DNA of 64,000 nucleotides, taken from Pithys albifrons albifrons. Lineage: Eukaryota; Chordata; Aves; Passeriformes; Thamnophilidae. The notes below the pieces were generated by a model that saw only the letters and a program-made list of their open reading frames with translations, made no database searches and was not told the DNA's origin. Positions 37,096 through 49,660 of this stretch are shown piece after piece. The stretch covers positions 11,808,501-11,872,500 of the forward strand of contig NC_092475.1 of NCBI RefSeq assembly GCF_047495875.1, given 5' to 3'. Positions within the stretch are counted from its first letter, which is position 1, and every line of letters starts with the position of its first letter. Position numbers and translations under genes: made by a program.

Positions 37096-40000
37096 CAGCT
37101 TCTGAGCAGGTGCCTTGCAGCAACACCCAAGATGTGTCACAATCCCCCAGCAACACATGCCTAACACATTTCACTGCCTAATTACTCCCACACTCACGTT
37201 TAGTGCCCTTGTTAATCCAGCACTTTGGGAGAACACTTGCCTTGCTCGAACTTGTCTCGATCCTAATCTTCCTGTCACGGGTGTAAATCAGAACTCGTTT
37301 CACTGCTGTTAATGGGGCCACTGCAGTGTCAAATGGCCAGGAATGGGAAAATTAGGCCTGGATCCCAAATGAACATTTAGTCTGGCACCAGTGGTATGTA
37401 TTTATTTTCTTGCACCAAAACAAAATCTGCTTTTTCTCTGGTACCAACTCAAAGCACAGCTTTTAAGAGCTGTCAATACTGAGATTAATCCTGACTCCAA
37501 AATAGGGATTTTTTTAGCCTGATTCCTACAAAGACACCACAGTGGCATCCTTGCCAGCAGCTCTGTTGGTTTTGCTCAAGGCAGACTACAGGTTTGCTCA
37601 TTCTATCCTCAGAAAGCAAATAAAGGTAAAACAGGGCAATGCCATTAAAAGTAATCGATATAACGAGCAGACAGAAGACAGCACCGACACAGCAGGTCAT
37701 GTAGAACATGCCAGCTCTCAACCTTTGAGTAGGACACAAGGTACTCACAGTCTGGTGGGTGTCTCTGAGCACTGGCTCCCAGCAGGGAGAGGGCAGATGT
37801 GACCCCTTCCCCCTCAGGGGTGGGATGGGCAGTGCCTGACCTTCTGTTCATATGGAGTTAATGCATGGTGGGAGTTCAGCCTCACACAGAGGGAACCTGA
37901 CACTGTGGGAAAGCCCTGCACCACATTGCTCAGCTCTTGCCCAGCTGCTGGCACTGCCCAGGTGCCAGAAATGGCAGAGACTGTTACCTTATCAGCGCCC
38001 CAAATTGCCCTGTGATGCTGCCTGGTGTGTGAGCTGCAGCCAGCACTGCACTCCTGAGGGGCTGACACACAGCCAGCCATCCACAGCTGGATATTCCAGT
38101 GCCCATGCTGATGGTCAGGCTCTGAGAGCTACAACACTGCAATCCACAGTGAGGATAAGAGGAAAAGAAAAGGAATTTCCACAGAGATTTCTCCACTCCA
38201 CATACAGGAATAAGGTATCTGCCCATAAATCAAAAGTGATATGAATTGAGACAGCGAGAATAAACACTAGAACTGCCATCATTTCTTGTCCTTTTCCATT
38301 CATGTCAATAAAGAAAAATCCTGAAGGATAAAATCACCAAAAAGCAATGGCTCTAGACATCCTCAGGCTCTTCTGCATCTCTTATTAAATTAGTATTAGC
38401 AAGAGATCCTTTTTTAAGAAGACACAGCATTCAGAAACTACAGAATGAGGGTGGCTTATTGATCCTTCCTGGTGAGCTAACAGGTTAATGAAAATGACAT
38501 TGGTTTGCAGAAGTCAACTGAGCATTTATGTGACACTTTCCTGAGGTACCCAAACCAGACAGTGCAAAATAAAAATCCAGAATGGGATTTTTCAAGTTTT
38601 CTGTTTTTATTTCCCTTTGAATAGTCACAGAACAAATATCTTCCCTAACAGCATAACAACAATTCTTCCACCAGCTCCAGAAAAATGTATTGAAATGAGA
38701 GGAACTACAAGTTTCCAAAAATTAATCAATCCAGTACCTTTGATCTCATGAAGAGACCTCTAGTTGTGATCTTGGAACACTTTATGGAGCCACATTTTCA
38801 CCCAGACTTGTCTTACCCAGTCCTGCTCTTGCCCTTTCTACCACCAGAAAGCCAAACTCAGGTATTTGAAATGGTCACATCACTACCAGCTGGAAAAACT
38901 GAGAGGAAGGAGACACACAGACTGAGACACATAGAATGTTTGCAAGCCAGAGGATGAATGAAATAAAGATTTTACGAGGAACTTTTAAAAAGGAAAGGAA
39001 CAAGAGGATATGGGGAGCACCAGAGCCACAGATGAGAGGGAGAAAGGGGAGAAATGGCTCATCCTCCTTGGCTTCCAGTGGTGACACAACTGCTTACAGC
39101 CCCACCAGGCTGTGGACCAGGTCCCAGCAGGAGAACAGCTCACAGGGGAGACCTGCCATCCCAGGGCACAGCTTTCTGCCTGGGACAGCCTGGGCATGCC
39201 TCCATAGGAAGATGGGAAAAGCCCTTTTCTGCTATCCACCAAAATGACAATTGGGGCTTTTTTGAGCCCTCCCAGCTGCTCTGGAGGTGCAGGTGCAGAG
39301 GGATCAGCAGAAAGCACCTCGAAGCCATCAACTGCCACAAGTCAGAATGGAAAAAATGGGCTGGTGCCTCAAAGGATTTCTGGGTTCCTGCCAATTTTGG
39401 TTCACTGTCAAAAGCCTCCAGAGGCAGAAATGAAGGTGTCCCACATTACAGCAAGGCAGCAAGAGCACAGGCTGGCAACCCCAGGCTTTGGAAATGGAGA
39501 GTCACCTGTAGCACAGCCCATGGAAATGACCCCAGCATTTCCTTACAGCTCATTTGGAGACCACAACATGTGTTGGGGGAAATCTTTTTGCAGCTACTCC
39601 TCTGTATTACAAGTAAATTGGTTTCTGACATCTTTTCTGGCAAAGTAGCTCCTGGGGGGATTTTGAAACCTTCACAAGAGCTGTTAAAAGCAACTGTGAA
39701 CTCCAAGAAGGAACCCAGACATTGGCATCATTGGTTCCCCAAGAGCTACACTTTGTGAACCAACCTGGGGCTATTTGTCTTGGGTTTGCTCAGCCTGGGC
39801 TGTGTGACCTGCCAGTCTGGGCTACTCTGAGCTAACCACAAGGAAAATAAGGAATGTTACACTACCAGTTTGTTGTATTATACCATGAAAATGGTGTGAT
39901 GTAAGAATTGTGCCCTGGTGTGTTCAAGGTGAGGCTTATGGGAGATCTCCTCTTATCTGCTTTGTACAGTTGCAGAGAGAACGAATTTAATAGCAAGTTA

Positions 40001-40309
40001 ATGTCACTTTTTCAGTGATGTTCTGCCAACAGCAAGAACAGTCCTCAGGACAGAAAAGCTGCCAACAGAAAAAGGGAAAGGAGGAACCACAGAAAAAGAC
40101 ACCTCGTGTTAAAATAGTAACAGAGGTCACAAATACAGTGGAGTGGTTCTGGAAATTGTTCTGCCTTTGTAATCTTCCTTAAAAGAAAAAAAATAAAAGA
40201 AGAAATAAAGAGGCTGGTTCTTTGGATAGTAACTGTAATCAAGTTGTGCCACCACTGCAGTTTTTACATTACTGGCATTGTGCTTTGCAGGAAAGAGAGA
40301 CCCACTTAC

Positions 40310-40346
40310 CTTTTGTTGCCAGCCGGACACAGTTGATTTTTGTTTC
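40310..40346 (-). CDS. PTPRT: PTPRT 37-nt exon
   Basis: Twelve codons, ETKINCVRLATK, plus one base (G) that opens the Gly codon completed in the transmembrane exon. It follows the exon ending ...SKANG at 48685 with no partial codon. The extracellular membrane-proximal sequence is the same as human PTPRT as I recall it; PTPRM reads differently here. Splice borders are strong: a long pyrimidine tract with TTTTTCAG| and |GTAAGTGG. At 37 nt it is well below ordinary exon length and was identified by protein match, phase and splice signals together. Confidence 0.96.
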
Positions 40347-43300
40347 CTGAAAAATAAAAACAGAAAAAGAAACATATAGGAAAACATCAAGGTGTGTAAT
40401 TTGCCCACCTACAATAAACACACATTCCTTTAAAAGGTACTAAAAAAAAAGAAAAGGAGTTTTTTTTCCTTACACTTCATTTTGGAAAGAAAGCACCAAG
40501 TTTCCATTGCATGAAACACTCCCCAGTGCTGGCCTTGCCTACAGTGCCCTCAGTGCTGAGGAGTTAAAGGAGTGACACCACGTTTCTCCACGCTCAGTGT
40601 GTGAGTGATGGGTCCCACGTAGCTGCCTGATTAGCTAATAGAATTTACCAGCTAAATGACCTGCTCTGTAATAGACTGACAAGCCCTGGGTCAAAAGTAC
40701 AAGCAACTCTACATCTAATTTTCATGCACCATTACTGCGAATTTCGCAAATTGGGTATTTATTTAAACACATGGCAAACAGACACTGCAGAAGTCACTGG
40801 AACAGTCCAGCTCTGTGGATGTGAGGCAGCCCAGTGCTGCTGTACAGCTGGCTCTGCCAAAGGAGCTGTTCTGACAGCCCTCCCCACTGCAGCTCCTCAT
40901 TGTAGAGCTGGGCTCACACCCAACCCTTTGTGTTCAGTCCACCCTGGAGCCTGCAGGGCTGCAGGAACAGCAGTTGGATCAGAGCAGGGATGTTGTATTT
41001 GGCTTCACTAACAGCTCCAACAGCCTTCTCAGGCCACCCCCACTGCAAACACATCCTTTCTGGGCTCCCCAGCTCCTCATTCCATACCCCTTCCTGGCAG
41101 GGGTTGCTGTTGTCCAACACAGGCTTTCCATCCAAGTGGGAATGTGCTGCTTTGGTTACAGCCCTGGCACCTGCAGGGCTTGGAGCACTTTCTGCCTGGC
41201 CACGTCTCAGGTGTCACCATTGCTGCAGAAGTGACTGTGTTAACAATGCTGCGTTAATGGGGCTGCTGCCTGTGCTCTGGGAACAACAGCCTGCCCAGGC
41301 ACTGCTCATCACCTCCTTCCATCCAGCCTCAAACAACTAGAAAAACCCCAGGAAAGTCTTTACTCTTGGAGAAAATTCTTTCCATCTGTGACAGATCCTC
41401 CTTGGCCAGAGCAGACACACACACAGCTCCATCCATCGTGCCTTTCTCCTCACACTTACATTGCACATAGGAAGGGGATTGCAGGATCCATGCTGGGAAA
41501 CACTGGGAATCACAGGAACAACTCCCTCTGATCCCTTTCTGTGATGCCTCAAGATCCCAGCCAGCTACACTATGTGTAGTCCAGAAATGATGAGATGTTC
41601 AGAAGGATAAACCCTCCCCTTGCCTTCAAACTCTCTTCAGGAATTCCTGGATCCCCAAGGACAAACCATGTCTATTCAGGACATACTTTCCATCCACACA
41701 GAGTGGGACTGAAGGACTGTTTATCCCAGTAAGCCAGAGACACCTCTCTTTGGTGCACTGAACCTTCTCTTCCTCAAAAACCAACTTCCCTACACAATTG
41801 TTGGCACTGCAGAGCCACCAGAGCCTTACACAGAGCCCTCCACTCCTCTCTGCCTCATGTGAGTCAGTTTGAATGGCCAGTTATTCTGGAAATCCAAAGT
41901 CTTTATTGGAAGTGGTGATACAGGAAGCAGAAAAACACAGCTTGGTTTTCAGACCACACTCTGCACATTATGCTGGGAACTGTAAGGCAGAGAGATCCTG
42001 AGGTAGTTTCTGATCTACAGCAACGTGACCTGGAAAATCAGTAATGAAGAGTAAAAAAATATCAGGATAATACATTTGCAGTCTACAGGTAGGTGGACAC
42101 TGACTCCCATTTTGTTGAGGAAAACTTTCTTGGGTATTTGTTGCTTCCTGCTGGCTTCAAATTGTAACCAGACACCTGGACTTCAGCACTTCATTTCAAA
42201 ATTTCAAATTGCATCTTCTGGGAAGGAAAACAAGCAAGAACCTGCACAGACCCCAGTCACCCAGCTCCCAGGGGAGCTAAAGCTTAAAGACCTGGGCTTA
42301 GTCCATATTCCTGATTGGGGCTGATTATTCCATTGATTGCCATTGATCCCCTCACTGGTCAGCTCTTTGGTGTCTCACAAAAATAAGATCTCTTTCAATT
42401 GACTCTATTTTTCTTTGATTGGTGCTGAGAATTGTAAGTTTGTATGAACTTTTCTGCCAAGAAAGAGGATAAATAGACTTTCCCCCACAAAAACCCACTT
42501 TTCCACAGTCATGTTTGTTTTCTGAGAAACACAACTTTTGCTTCAGACAAGGTGCTTTCCTGTACACAGGTCAGTGAGATGCTTCTCTTTAGCCACTAGC
42601 AAAGCAGGAATAAACAATGTAGGTAATTCCCAATAATCCACCCAGATTGCTTAAAGCAAAGACGAGAAAAGTAATTCAATAAAGGGATAATAACAACAGA
42701 AGTTTTAGAAAAACAAAAACAATTTTCCCAGGTTTCAGTCTCTGTGGTGTTTCTGAACATTCTTAATTCCCATTTTATGATTTCACAGAAGTTTTACAAG
42801 GCCTTGTATGTCTACAGCAATTCTAGAGATGGCCTGAGCTCCTACATATTCAGCATATCTGTTTCATATCATGTCTGAAGTCACAGGGATCATTTAAATT
42901 AAGATGCCAGTGGTATTATTACTTTGGATCTATAAGGTTAAGACAGACATTTTATACCCCAACAGCAACAGAACAATGTAGGTGTATTTTAATTGAGATC
43001 CTGGAGCAGGAAAACACCTCTGGAATACACCCTACAGCTCTTGATCCAACCTTCATTTTCCAGCATGCTCCATATCCAGAGAGCTGACTGTGGAACAAGC
43101 CCATCCACGTGTTTACTGGAACTTAATTGTGTCAGTTTGTTTTCTGGACCTTGCTTCTACATGAACAGAAGATGATGATGGTGTACCCTGGCTCAGGGCT
43201 GAACCCTGGCCATATATTTAAGTCCATACTCCATGAGGAGTGTGCTTTGGAGCACTGGCAGCCTGTTCCTGCAGGGAAGTCCTGGACCAGCATGACCTGG

Positions 43301-46300
43301 GGACCCTGTGGAGAGAGCACAGGCTGTGCTGGGGAGCTGAGGGAGCCCTCTCTGCCAGCACAGCTCATGCCCACAGCCTTGAACCTGCACACCATGAGCC
43401 CTTTTTAGAATCCCCCTGAATTTTCAGGGCTTTTTCAAACATTAATATAGCTTGTTCCTTCCTTTTGAGGAGCAAAGGAACTGCTGCTGTCTACAAATTA
43501 CTGAGGCTCCTAAAATTCACATTTCACAGAAGTGAAATGGATGGTAACAAGACAAATTCTGCCTCTGTCTCTTCAGTGCTTGGATGGCAACAGTTCTCTG
43601 CAGCAAAGGGCTCTGAGGGCAGCAGGACATATGTTTATGTGACAGCTGCTTCTTCACAACCTAAAAGGGCACAGGAGTTTTTTCCCCTTTTCTTTTAAGC
43701 TGACAGCTTGCTGTTTACAGGCTTCAAACAACAATAAAAGCAGCAAAGCTTTTTCATCCATCTGTTTTCACACCCACCATTTTTCCTTTCCTTTGCTATT
43801 ATTGTGACTTTACAGAAGTCAAACAGGGCTTGCCGTTGTCTGAAGAGCCCCCTGGCAGCACCAGTGGGACCTGCTGGCCCCAGACCTACCACTGGGTACA
43901 ACAGGCACAGTTTCAGGAGCAGCCCAAACTGGGGACAGGCAATTTTAACTGCTGCTGGTGCAAGGACCAGACAAGGAATTGCCACTCTCTCATTTGACCT
44001 CAGTTTCAGCTTTAATTCCTCTCATCCCAGAGCTGTGCATGGCCCATGCTTGTTGGGGACCTGCTTCACACAGCATAGAAACCACAGGTTTGCCCAATGG
44101 GCACCTTAAGCAATCACTATTTTGGTCCTCAACAAATTTCACCCAGGTCCAGGGGAGCTCTGGATCGTGTGTTTCTTTTTTATCCCACTGAAGCCCCTGG
44201 TTTGCTGTCTCAAAATAAATACAATGAAATAAATCCTGTGCATCTGTCTGTGCAGGGTCAATGGACTCGTCTGTAATTTCTGTTGCCAGCAAAACCCAGT
44301 CCTGCCTTCCCAGTTATCAGCTATTATTATTTTCTTTGTGATTTGGAGAGTGGAGGCTGAACAAAATGTTTAGGGCTTTTATTATTTCCAACAGGAAGTT
44401 ATTTCAATGATTATAGTTAATCTTGAATACCCCACTCTTCTCAAACTCTCAAATGTGAGGTAAGGCTGGAAGAGGATTTTATTTACTACTCAGAAAACAC
44501 TCAGGTCCACATTGTCTGGCCAAGCAGATGTGGAAAGAGGGACTTACAAAGAGCAAGATGTTTCCACAGCTGCTTTATTTCTGCCCCAGCAGCTCCAAGA
44601 TGAGATTGGAGGGAGTGAATATAAGTGGACAAACTGCACACCCAAATCTATTGAACACAGAGCTCCCCAAAGCTGAAAATGGCTCACAGAAGCAATGCAG
44701 GCAGCCCTGAGAACACTTCATTGCTCAGAGCAGGGCTCCTGCTGACCTGAAGCACCTCACTGTTCTCCTCCTGGCCATCTCCACAGGGATGAATGCCACC
44801 TCTGCTGCCAGCTCTATCCACACCTCCACAGCGTCCAAGAAGAATGTTGTGTACTGTGAGTAGACCTGTCAGCATCCAGAAACCCAGCCTGAAGTCCCCT
44901 GATAATAATGAGCTGCCTGACTGTGCATGTAGTACAAGTCATTAGAGAGGCAAAAAATCAATAGGAATCTTGGTAGAGTCTATCATTGCCTCAAAAAATA
45001 ATATTCTCATTGATTCCTGCAGAGCTACTTTTCCCCATTCTGGGCTGAAACATCAGTCACCTGTTGGACCACCAGGCTGGAGGAGCAGCTGGCAGCACCC
45101 CCACACCAGCCCCAGCTGGGTGCCACAGGCTCCTGCTCATCTCCAGCTACAGGGAAAAGGGCCAACAGTTATTGATTGCAATTGGGCCCTTACAAATTTC
45201 ATTTTAACTCAATGAGCTGAAAGGCAACACCAGGAAGGATTTTTAGGGAGCTCTGGTTTCTGAGCTGCTCAAAAATTCAGGCAAGTTTCACACAGCAGCC
45301 AAAAATTCTCCCCATCTGAGCGTGTTGCTGGATCAGTAGCCAGAGACTGTCACCTGCAGTGACCCAGATAAAGAACCCGGGGACAACAAAAGCTGCAACA
45401 TCTCACTTGGATTATTAAACCAGGATAAGAGAGGATAAGAAGGAACGGTGTTGCCAACCTGGCTTTACCTTTCAAAGGGATAAACACTCACAGGGCTGGT
45501 GTTTTAGAGGGGCTGAGCTCAGGGAGGCTCTTCAGACCAGGCAATCTTCATGCTCTGTCAGGCAGCCATCTGTGGCAGGTGGCACCAGGACAACCAGCAA
45601 ACATCAGATAACTACCTGGATGGCAGAGTGTGTGGAGATGCTGCCAGAGCAGAGCCAAGCCTTGTGTCTCTGTCTCTCCTTCTTGCTGTGCCACCCCTTG
45701 TGCTCACTCCTGACAACTGAGCAGTAACTAAGAGAGCTTCTCGCCCCACAGCTACACAGCCTGCACTTTCTGTGTCCCTCTTCTCTTTTTTCCACACTTT
45801 TACTTCTAACTCTGCCACCTTTCAGCTCAGCATCTGGCTTTCAGCAGTCCCTAGGAGGGAAGCTCACACAATTTGGAAGCGCTTTGTGTAACAAAGCTGC
45901 AAACCATTCTGTCTCACCACGTTCTGTTGAGTGCCCCGTCTGGAGGCAGCACCACATTGACCAAACTGCACCCAACCAGCACCAGCTCTTTCATTCAGAC
46001 CCCAAAACAAGCCCAGCATTGCACAAGAGAAGGCAGGGAAGCTCCTGAACTGCCTCTGCAGCAATTTGCCACACTTGTTTTGCATCCAGCTGTTAATTAT
46101 GTTCCTTTCAGTGTAACAATCCCAGCTAATGGCTGTGGAGCAGAGGGAACACCAAATGAGCACAGCCCTCCACTACAGAGGAGCTGGAACAATGCAGAGC
46201 TCCTGACTGCTCCTAACCTCCTCCTCCTCAAGCTTTTTGACCAAATACAGGCTGTTTCTTCCAATTCATGTCTCCCCAGAGTCCTACATTTCCAAAGGAA

Positions 46301-48684
46301 GGTCTGCTGGTTCACTGCACCAAAGCTTCTTGCTGCAGGTTCCAGGTGTGGAAAGAAATTTCATCATTCCACGACTGTCAGTGATTAATGAAACTATAGA
46401 ATATCCTAATTAAAAAATGAGTGGCAACATTCTGCTAAGCTTTTCATGTGTAAGGGAACAGAAGGCTCTGTTTGAACTGTGCTAAATTGTTGTTGTCTCA
46501 CATTTTTTGCAGATGTGCATTATCAAAAATCATAGGATGGTTTGGGTTGAAGGGACCTTAAAGATCATCATGTTCCAACCACACCTTCCCCTAGACCAGG
46601 TTGCTCCAAGCCCCATCCAAGCTTCCCTTGAACACTTCCAAGGATGGAAATGCCACCTTGCAGCCATAATTATCAGGAGGCTTTTTAAGACCAGTCAAAT
46701 GTTACAGAAATAAGTGAAACCCCAGAACCCTTAAATACAAATGACACAGATACACAATTCTGTGAATGGAACAAAACTTACTATCTACAGCTGCAAACTG
46801 ACCCTGATGTTTGAAATGTGGGGTTTAATGATTTTACCAAGAAAAAAAAAGCATCACAGCTACTTCTCAGAAGATCCATATTCTACTCTTGCACCTTCCC
46901 CCACTATACTTTTAGCCACAGAATTACACTTTGAGGATATATAAGCATATAGTGTAGAAATATAAATTAATAATACAGGAGGAAATTGCCTTCCTCAAAT
47001 AGGAATTTACTGTGTCTGGCAGGATACTTCTCATCCTGTCATAAACTGTGTGTTGTTGCAAACAGACTCTTGGATTAATTTAAGCTTAAAAAGCCCTTTA
47101 CAGTCTTGTTCCTATTATCTTGTTCCTATTCTCATCCTTTTTGGAGGCCTCAGCACCTGGCATGCAGAGTGTGCTGCAGCCTGCCAGCCACAGGGATGCA
47201 GGAAAAGCAGGAAGCCCACAGGAATCAATCCAGAATGCCAAGGGAAACCTACATTTCCATTCCTACAACCACTGATGGAATACTATATTGTACACTTAAG
47301 CAAATAAAGTTTCTTCTTCCCTGGGGATCCATTCACCAGCAATTAACTATCACACATGGGGGAACTAACCAGAAACAGATATAGATATATATATTTCACA
47401 ATTCCCTTTATAAAGGCAAATCCAAAATTGAATTAATTGAGGAGTGCTGGAAGGAAACTGTATTGCCTACAAGGTGAAAATCAGCACAGTACTGAAGAGA
47501 CTTTGTACTTGTCAGCCAGACAGCTGAGGCTGTGCAGAGAAGGGTGATAAATGAAGGCAGTAAAGTGGGAACGCTCACTGGCACTGTTAACCATGCCTTG
47601 CCCTCTGCAATGGGTGCCTTTGTTTTGGGTACAAAAAACACTGCCCCAAGTGGAAACTGAGCCTGCCCCTTTAATTTTTGATTCGTTTTTCTAATTGTGC
47701 TCTTTCAGAGGTGGTGTCTTAAAGAATTTATCTATGTTAAAGTTGGATTCCTGGCAACACTGGCAGGGGTGCTGGTACCAGACTGTTGCCCAGCTTGGTG
47801 TTGCTGTGTTAATGCTCTGAGAGTATCCACAAGGCCAGAGTGACAAATTGTACCATGTTCTGTGATGATGAATAACAATTAGGGGAGTCCAAGGGCAGGA
47901 AGGTGGAGCACCACTGAGGCTGGATGTGGCCTGAACAGTGTCAGCTGAACTGACTGGAACAGGAGGGTTAGAAGGTCACCCACCATCCTTGACTGAAACA
48001 GAAGAGGAAAACAGAGGCCTCTCCTTTTGCTATGGTGAAATGGGATCTGCTGTGGCATTATGTGCATGTCGTTTGAGTCTGAGAACAGGGCAGGCATTTC
48101 CTGTGCAGTCTCCATTTTAAACCAAATATCACAGGGGAAGTGTATGTAAAAATACAGCCCAGAGTATTCAAAAGGAGTAAGACAGACATGCACACAGTCC
48201 CTGCTGCACCAGGACTTAATCAAGCTAAAACTCTCAACTCTAAGTGCTGCATTATGATATGAGCAAGTGCAAGCTACAAAATAATCCAAATTCATCACAT
48301 CTCCTCCAAAATCACAAGCACTGTGAACTGGAGACTATCAAAACATTGCAATTATGTCTTTTAAAAGCACAGTGGCCCCTATTCTGACATTCACACTTAG
48401 GGAGGAATAAAAAAAGTACCCAAATTCTAAGCAACTCATTTAGTAAACCACATGGCCTTTACAGAGCCAGGCTCCTCAACAGGTTTCTCACCAGGTCTAA
48501 GCATCAGAGAGAGTATTGAGTGAAGGACAAGTAATGGCATGCTTGATTTTCATCAGCTTTCTCTAAGAAGGTAATAAGAAGGACAAGTTAAATTGGCATC
48601 CAATGGAGAAGGAGGGAGAGTGATGAGGAGGGCAGACAGAGGTGCCCATATGCACAGACCCAGCTCAGTTCTCTCTGCACTTAC
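40347..48684 (-). other. PTPRT: PTPRT intron between last ectodomain exon and 37-nt exon
   Basis: This is an 8,338-nt intron with donor GGA|GTAAGT at 48684 and acceptor TTTTTCAG at 40347. It contains one CR1 fragment (46529-46652). The remainder (40350-46520 and 46660-48680) is GC-moderate intron in which I see no exon, RNA gene or recognised repeat. Confidence 0.88.
46529..46652 (-). mobile_element. CR1 LINE 3' fragment
   Basis: ATCATAGGATGGTTTGGGTT is followed by GAAGGGACCTTAAAGATCAT, the CCAGGTTGCTCCAAGCCCC block and CTTGAACACTTCCAAGGATG. Minus strand, short and moderately diverged. Confidence 0.9.
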
Positions 48685-48958
48685 TCCATTGGCCTTGCTC
48701 AGAGCCTGGAAGTAGATGCTGTAGCTCTTCAGGGGAGACAGTGGAGCATTCCAGTAGCCATTGTAGGTCTTGTTGTCACCCACTGTGAAGGGCTGAGTGA
48801 CAGGAAGGTTGATGGGTTTCAGCTCAGCTGCAAAGTAGTGTGGGGAGTCCAGGCTGGAAGCATTCTTGTAGCTCACTGGGACAGAGAAGCACTCAATGAT
48901 GTCTGCAGCTCTCCGGGCCTTCTGCAGCTTCTCCTCCTTGACAACGAGTTGATAGACA
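48685..48958 (-). CDS. PTPRT: PTPRT ectodomain exon: end of last fibronectin III repeat and stalk
   Basis: One base completes a codon from the preceding exon, then 91 codons run from [10 protein letters not shown] to [10 protein letters not shown]. Recognisable blocks include [34 protein letters not shown] and DNKTYNGYW. They closely match human PTPRT and are less like PTPRM, PTPRK or PTPRU. This is the C-terminal part of the fourth fibronectin III repeat and the membrane-proximal region of a homophilic adhesion phosphatase. Visible features are two N-glycosylation sequons (NAS, NKT) and a dibasic KARR near residue 14, where R2B relatives are known to be proteolytically processed. Borders are CTCTCCCCCCAG| and |GTAAGT. 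The upstream exon was not found and should lie beyond 64000. Confidence 0.97.
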
Positions 48959-49480
48959 CTGGGGGGAGAGAGGAAGGTGAGATTAGAGCCAAAGAGCCTT
49001 AAACACCAAGAACAGGTCCAACAATAAAAGGAAAAGAGTAAAGTAAAAAATACACAGCTAAGGCATCCCAGCAAACACAGCTCTTGGCCCTTCAGTAACA
49101 GTGGCAGTCACTGTGGGCAAAGTGTTCCGTTGATTTAGTTGAGTTCATCAAAATACACCCTGCTGAAAGTCAGAGTAGACTTCAGTCATGTCACTCTTTA
49201 GGAAAAGGAGTAACTAATAAAATGTCCAGTCTACAATGAATTTTTAATGTCTGAAAAATAGATTCTTCTTCAGCCCTCAAGCTGAAACATCAACTGTTGG
49301 CTTGGGTGACTGCAGTAGAGGAGAGCAGGTGCCAATGGGGTCAGAGCCCTTTGGAAACAGTTTCAGGCTGTGAGAACCAGTTTAGATCAAAAAGGCTCTC
49401 CCATCTTCTAATAACATCACTTTTTTTGGCCCTCCCTCACATCTCCATGTCCATGTGTGGGCCCTCCCCCATATCTGGTT

Positions 49481-49660
49481 GGGCAGGCCCTGGCACAGGT
49501 GCCCAGAGAAGCTGTGGCTGCCCCATCCCTGGAAGTGTCCAAGGCCAGGTTGGACGGGGCTTGGAGCAACCTGGGGTGGTGGGAGGTGTCCCTGCCCATG
49601 GCAGGGGGTGGAATGAGTTGGTCTTTAAGGTCCCTTCCAACCCAAACTGTGCTATGATCT
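49481..49660 (+). mobile_element. CR1 LINE 3' end
   Basis: It runs from GGGCAGGCCCTGGCACAGG through GGCTGCCCCATCCCTGGAAG, GCAACCTGGGGTGGTGGGAG and AGGTCCCTTCCAACCCAAAC to the tail GTGCTATGATCTC. Plus strand, antisense to PTPRT, with no coding capacity. Confidence 0.93.

Noticed and set aside
39777..40060. Possible solo LTR (starts TGTCTTGGG, ends near CAGGACA)
   Set aside because: No matching target-site duplication, no clear inverted terminal nucleotides or polyadenylation signal pattern, and no second copy in the window.
48685..48958. Assignment of the gene to PTPRM or PTPRK instead of PTPRT
   Set aside because: The blocks [35 protein letters not shown] and REMGPV match PTPRT as I recall it. 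PTPRM and PTPRK differ at these positions.
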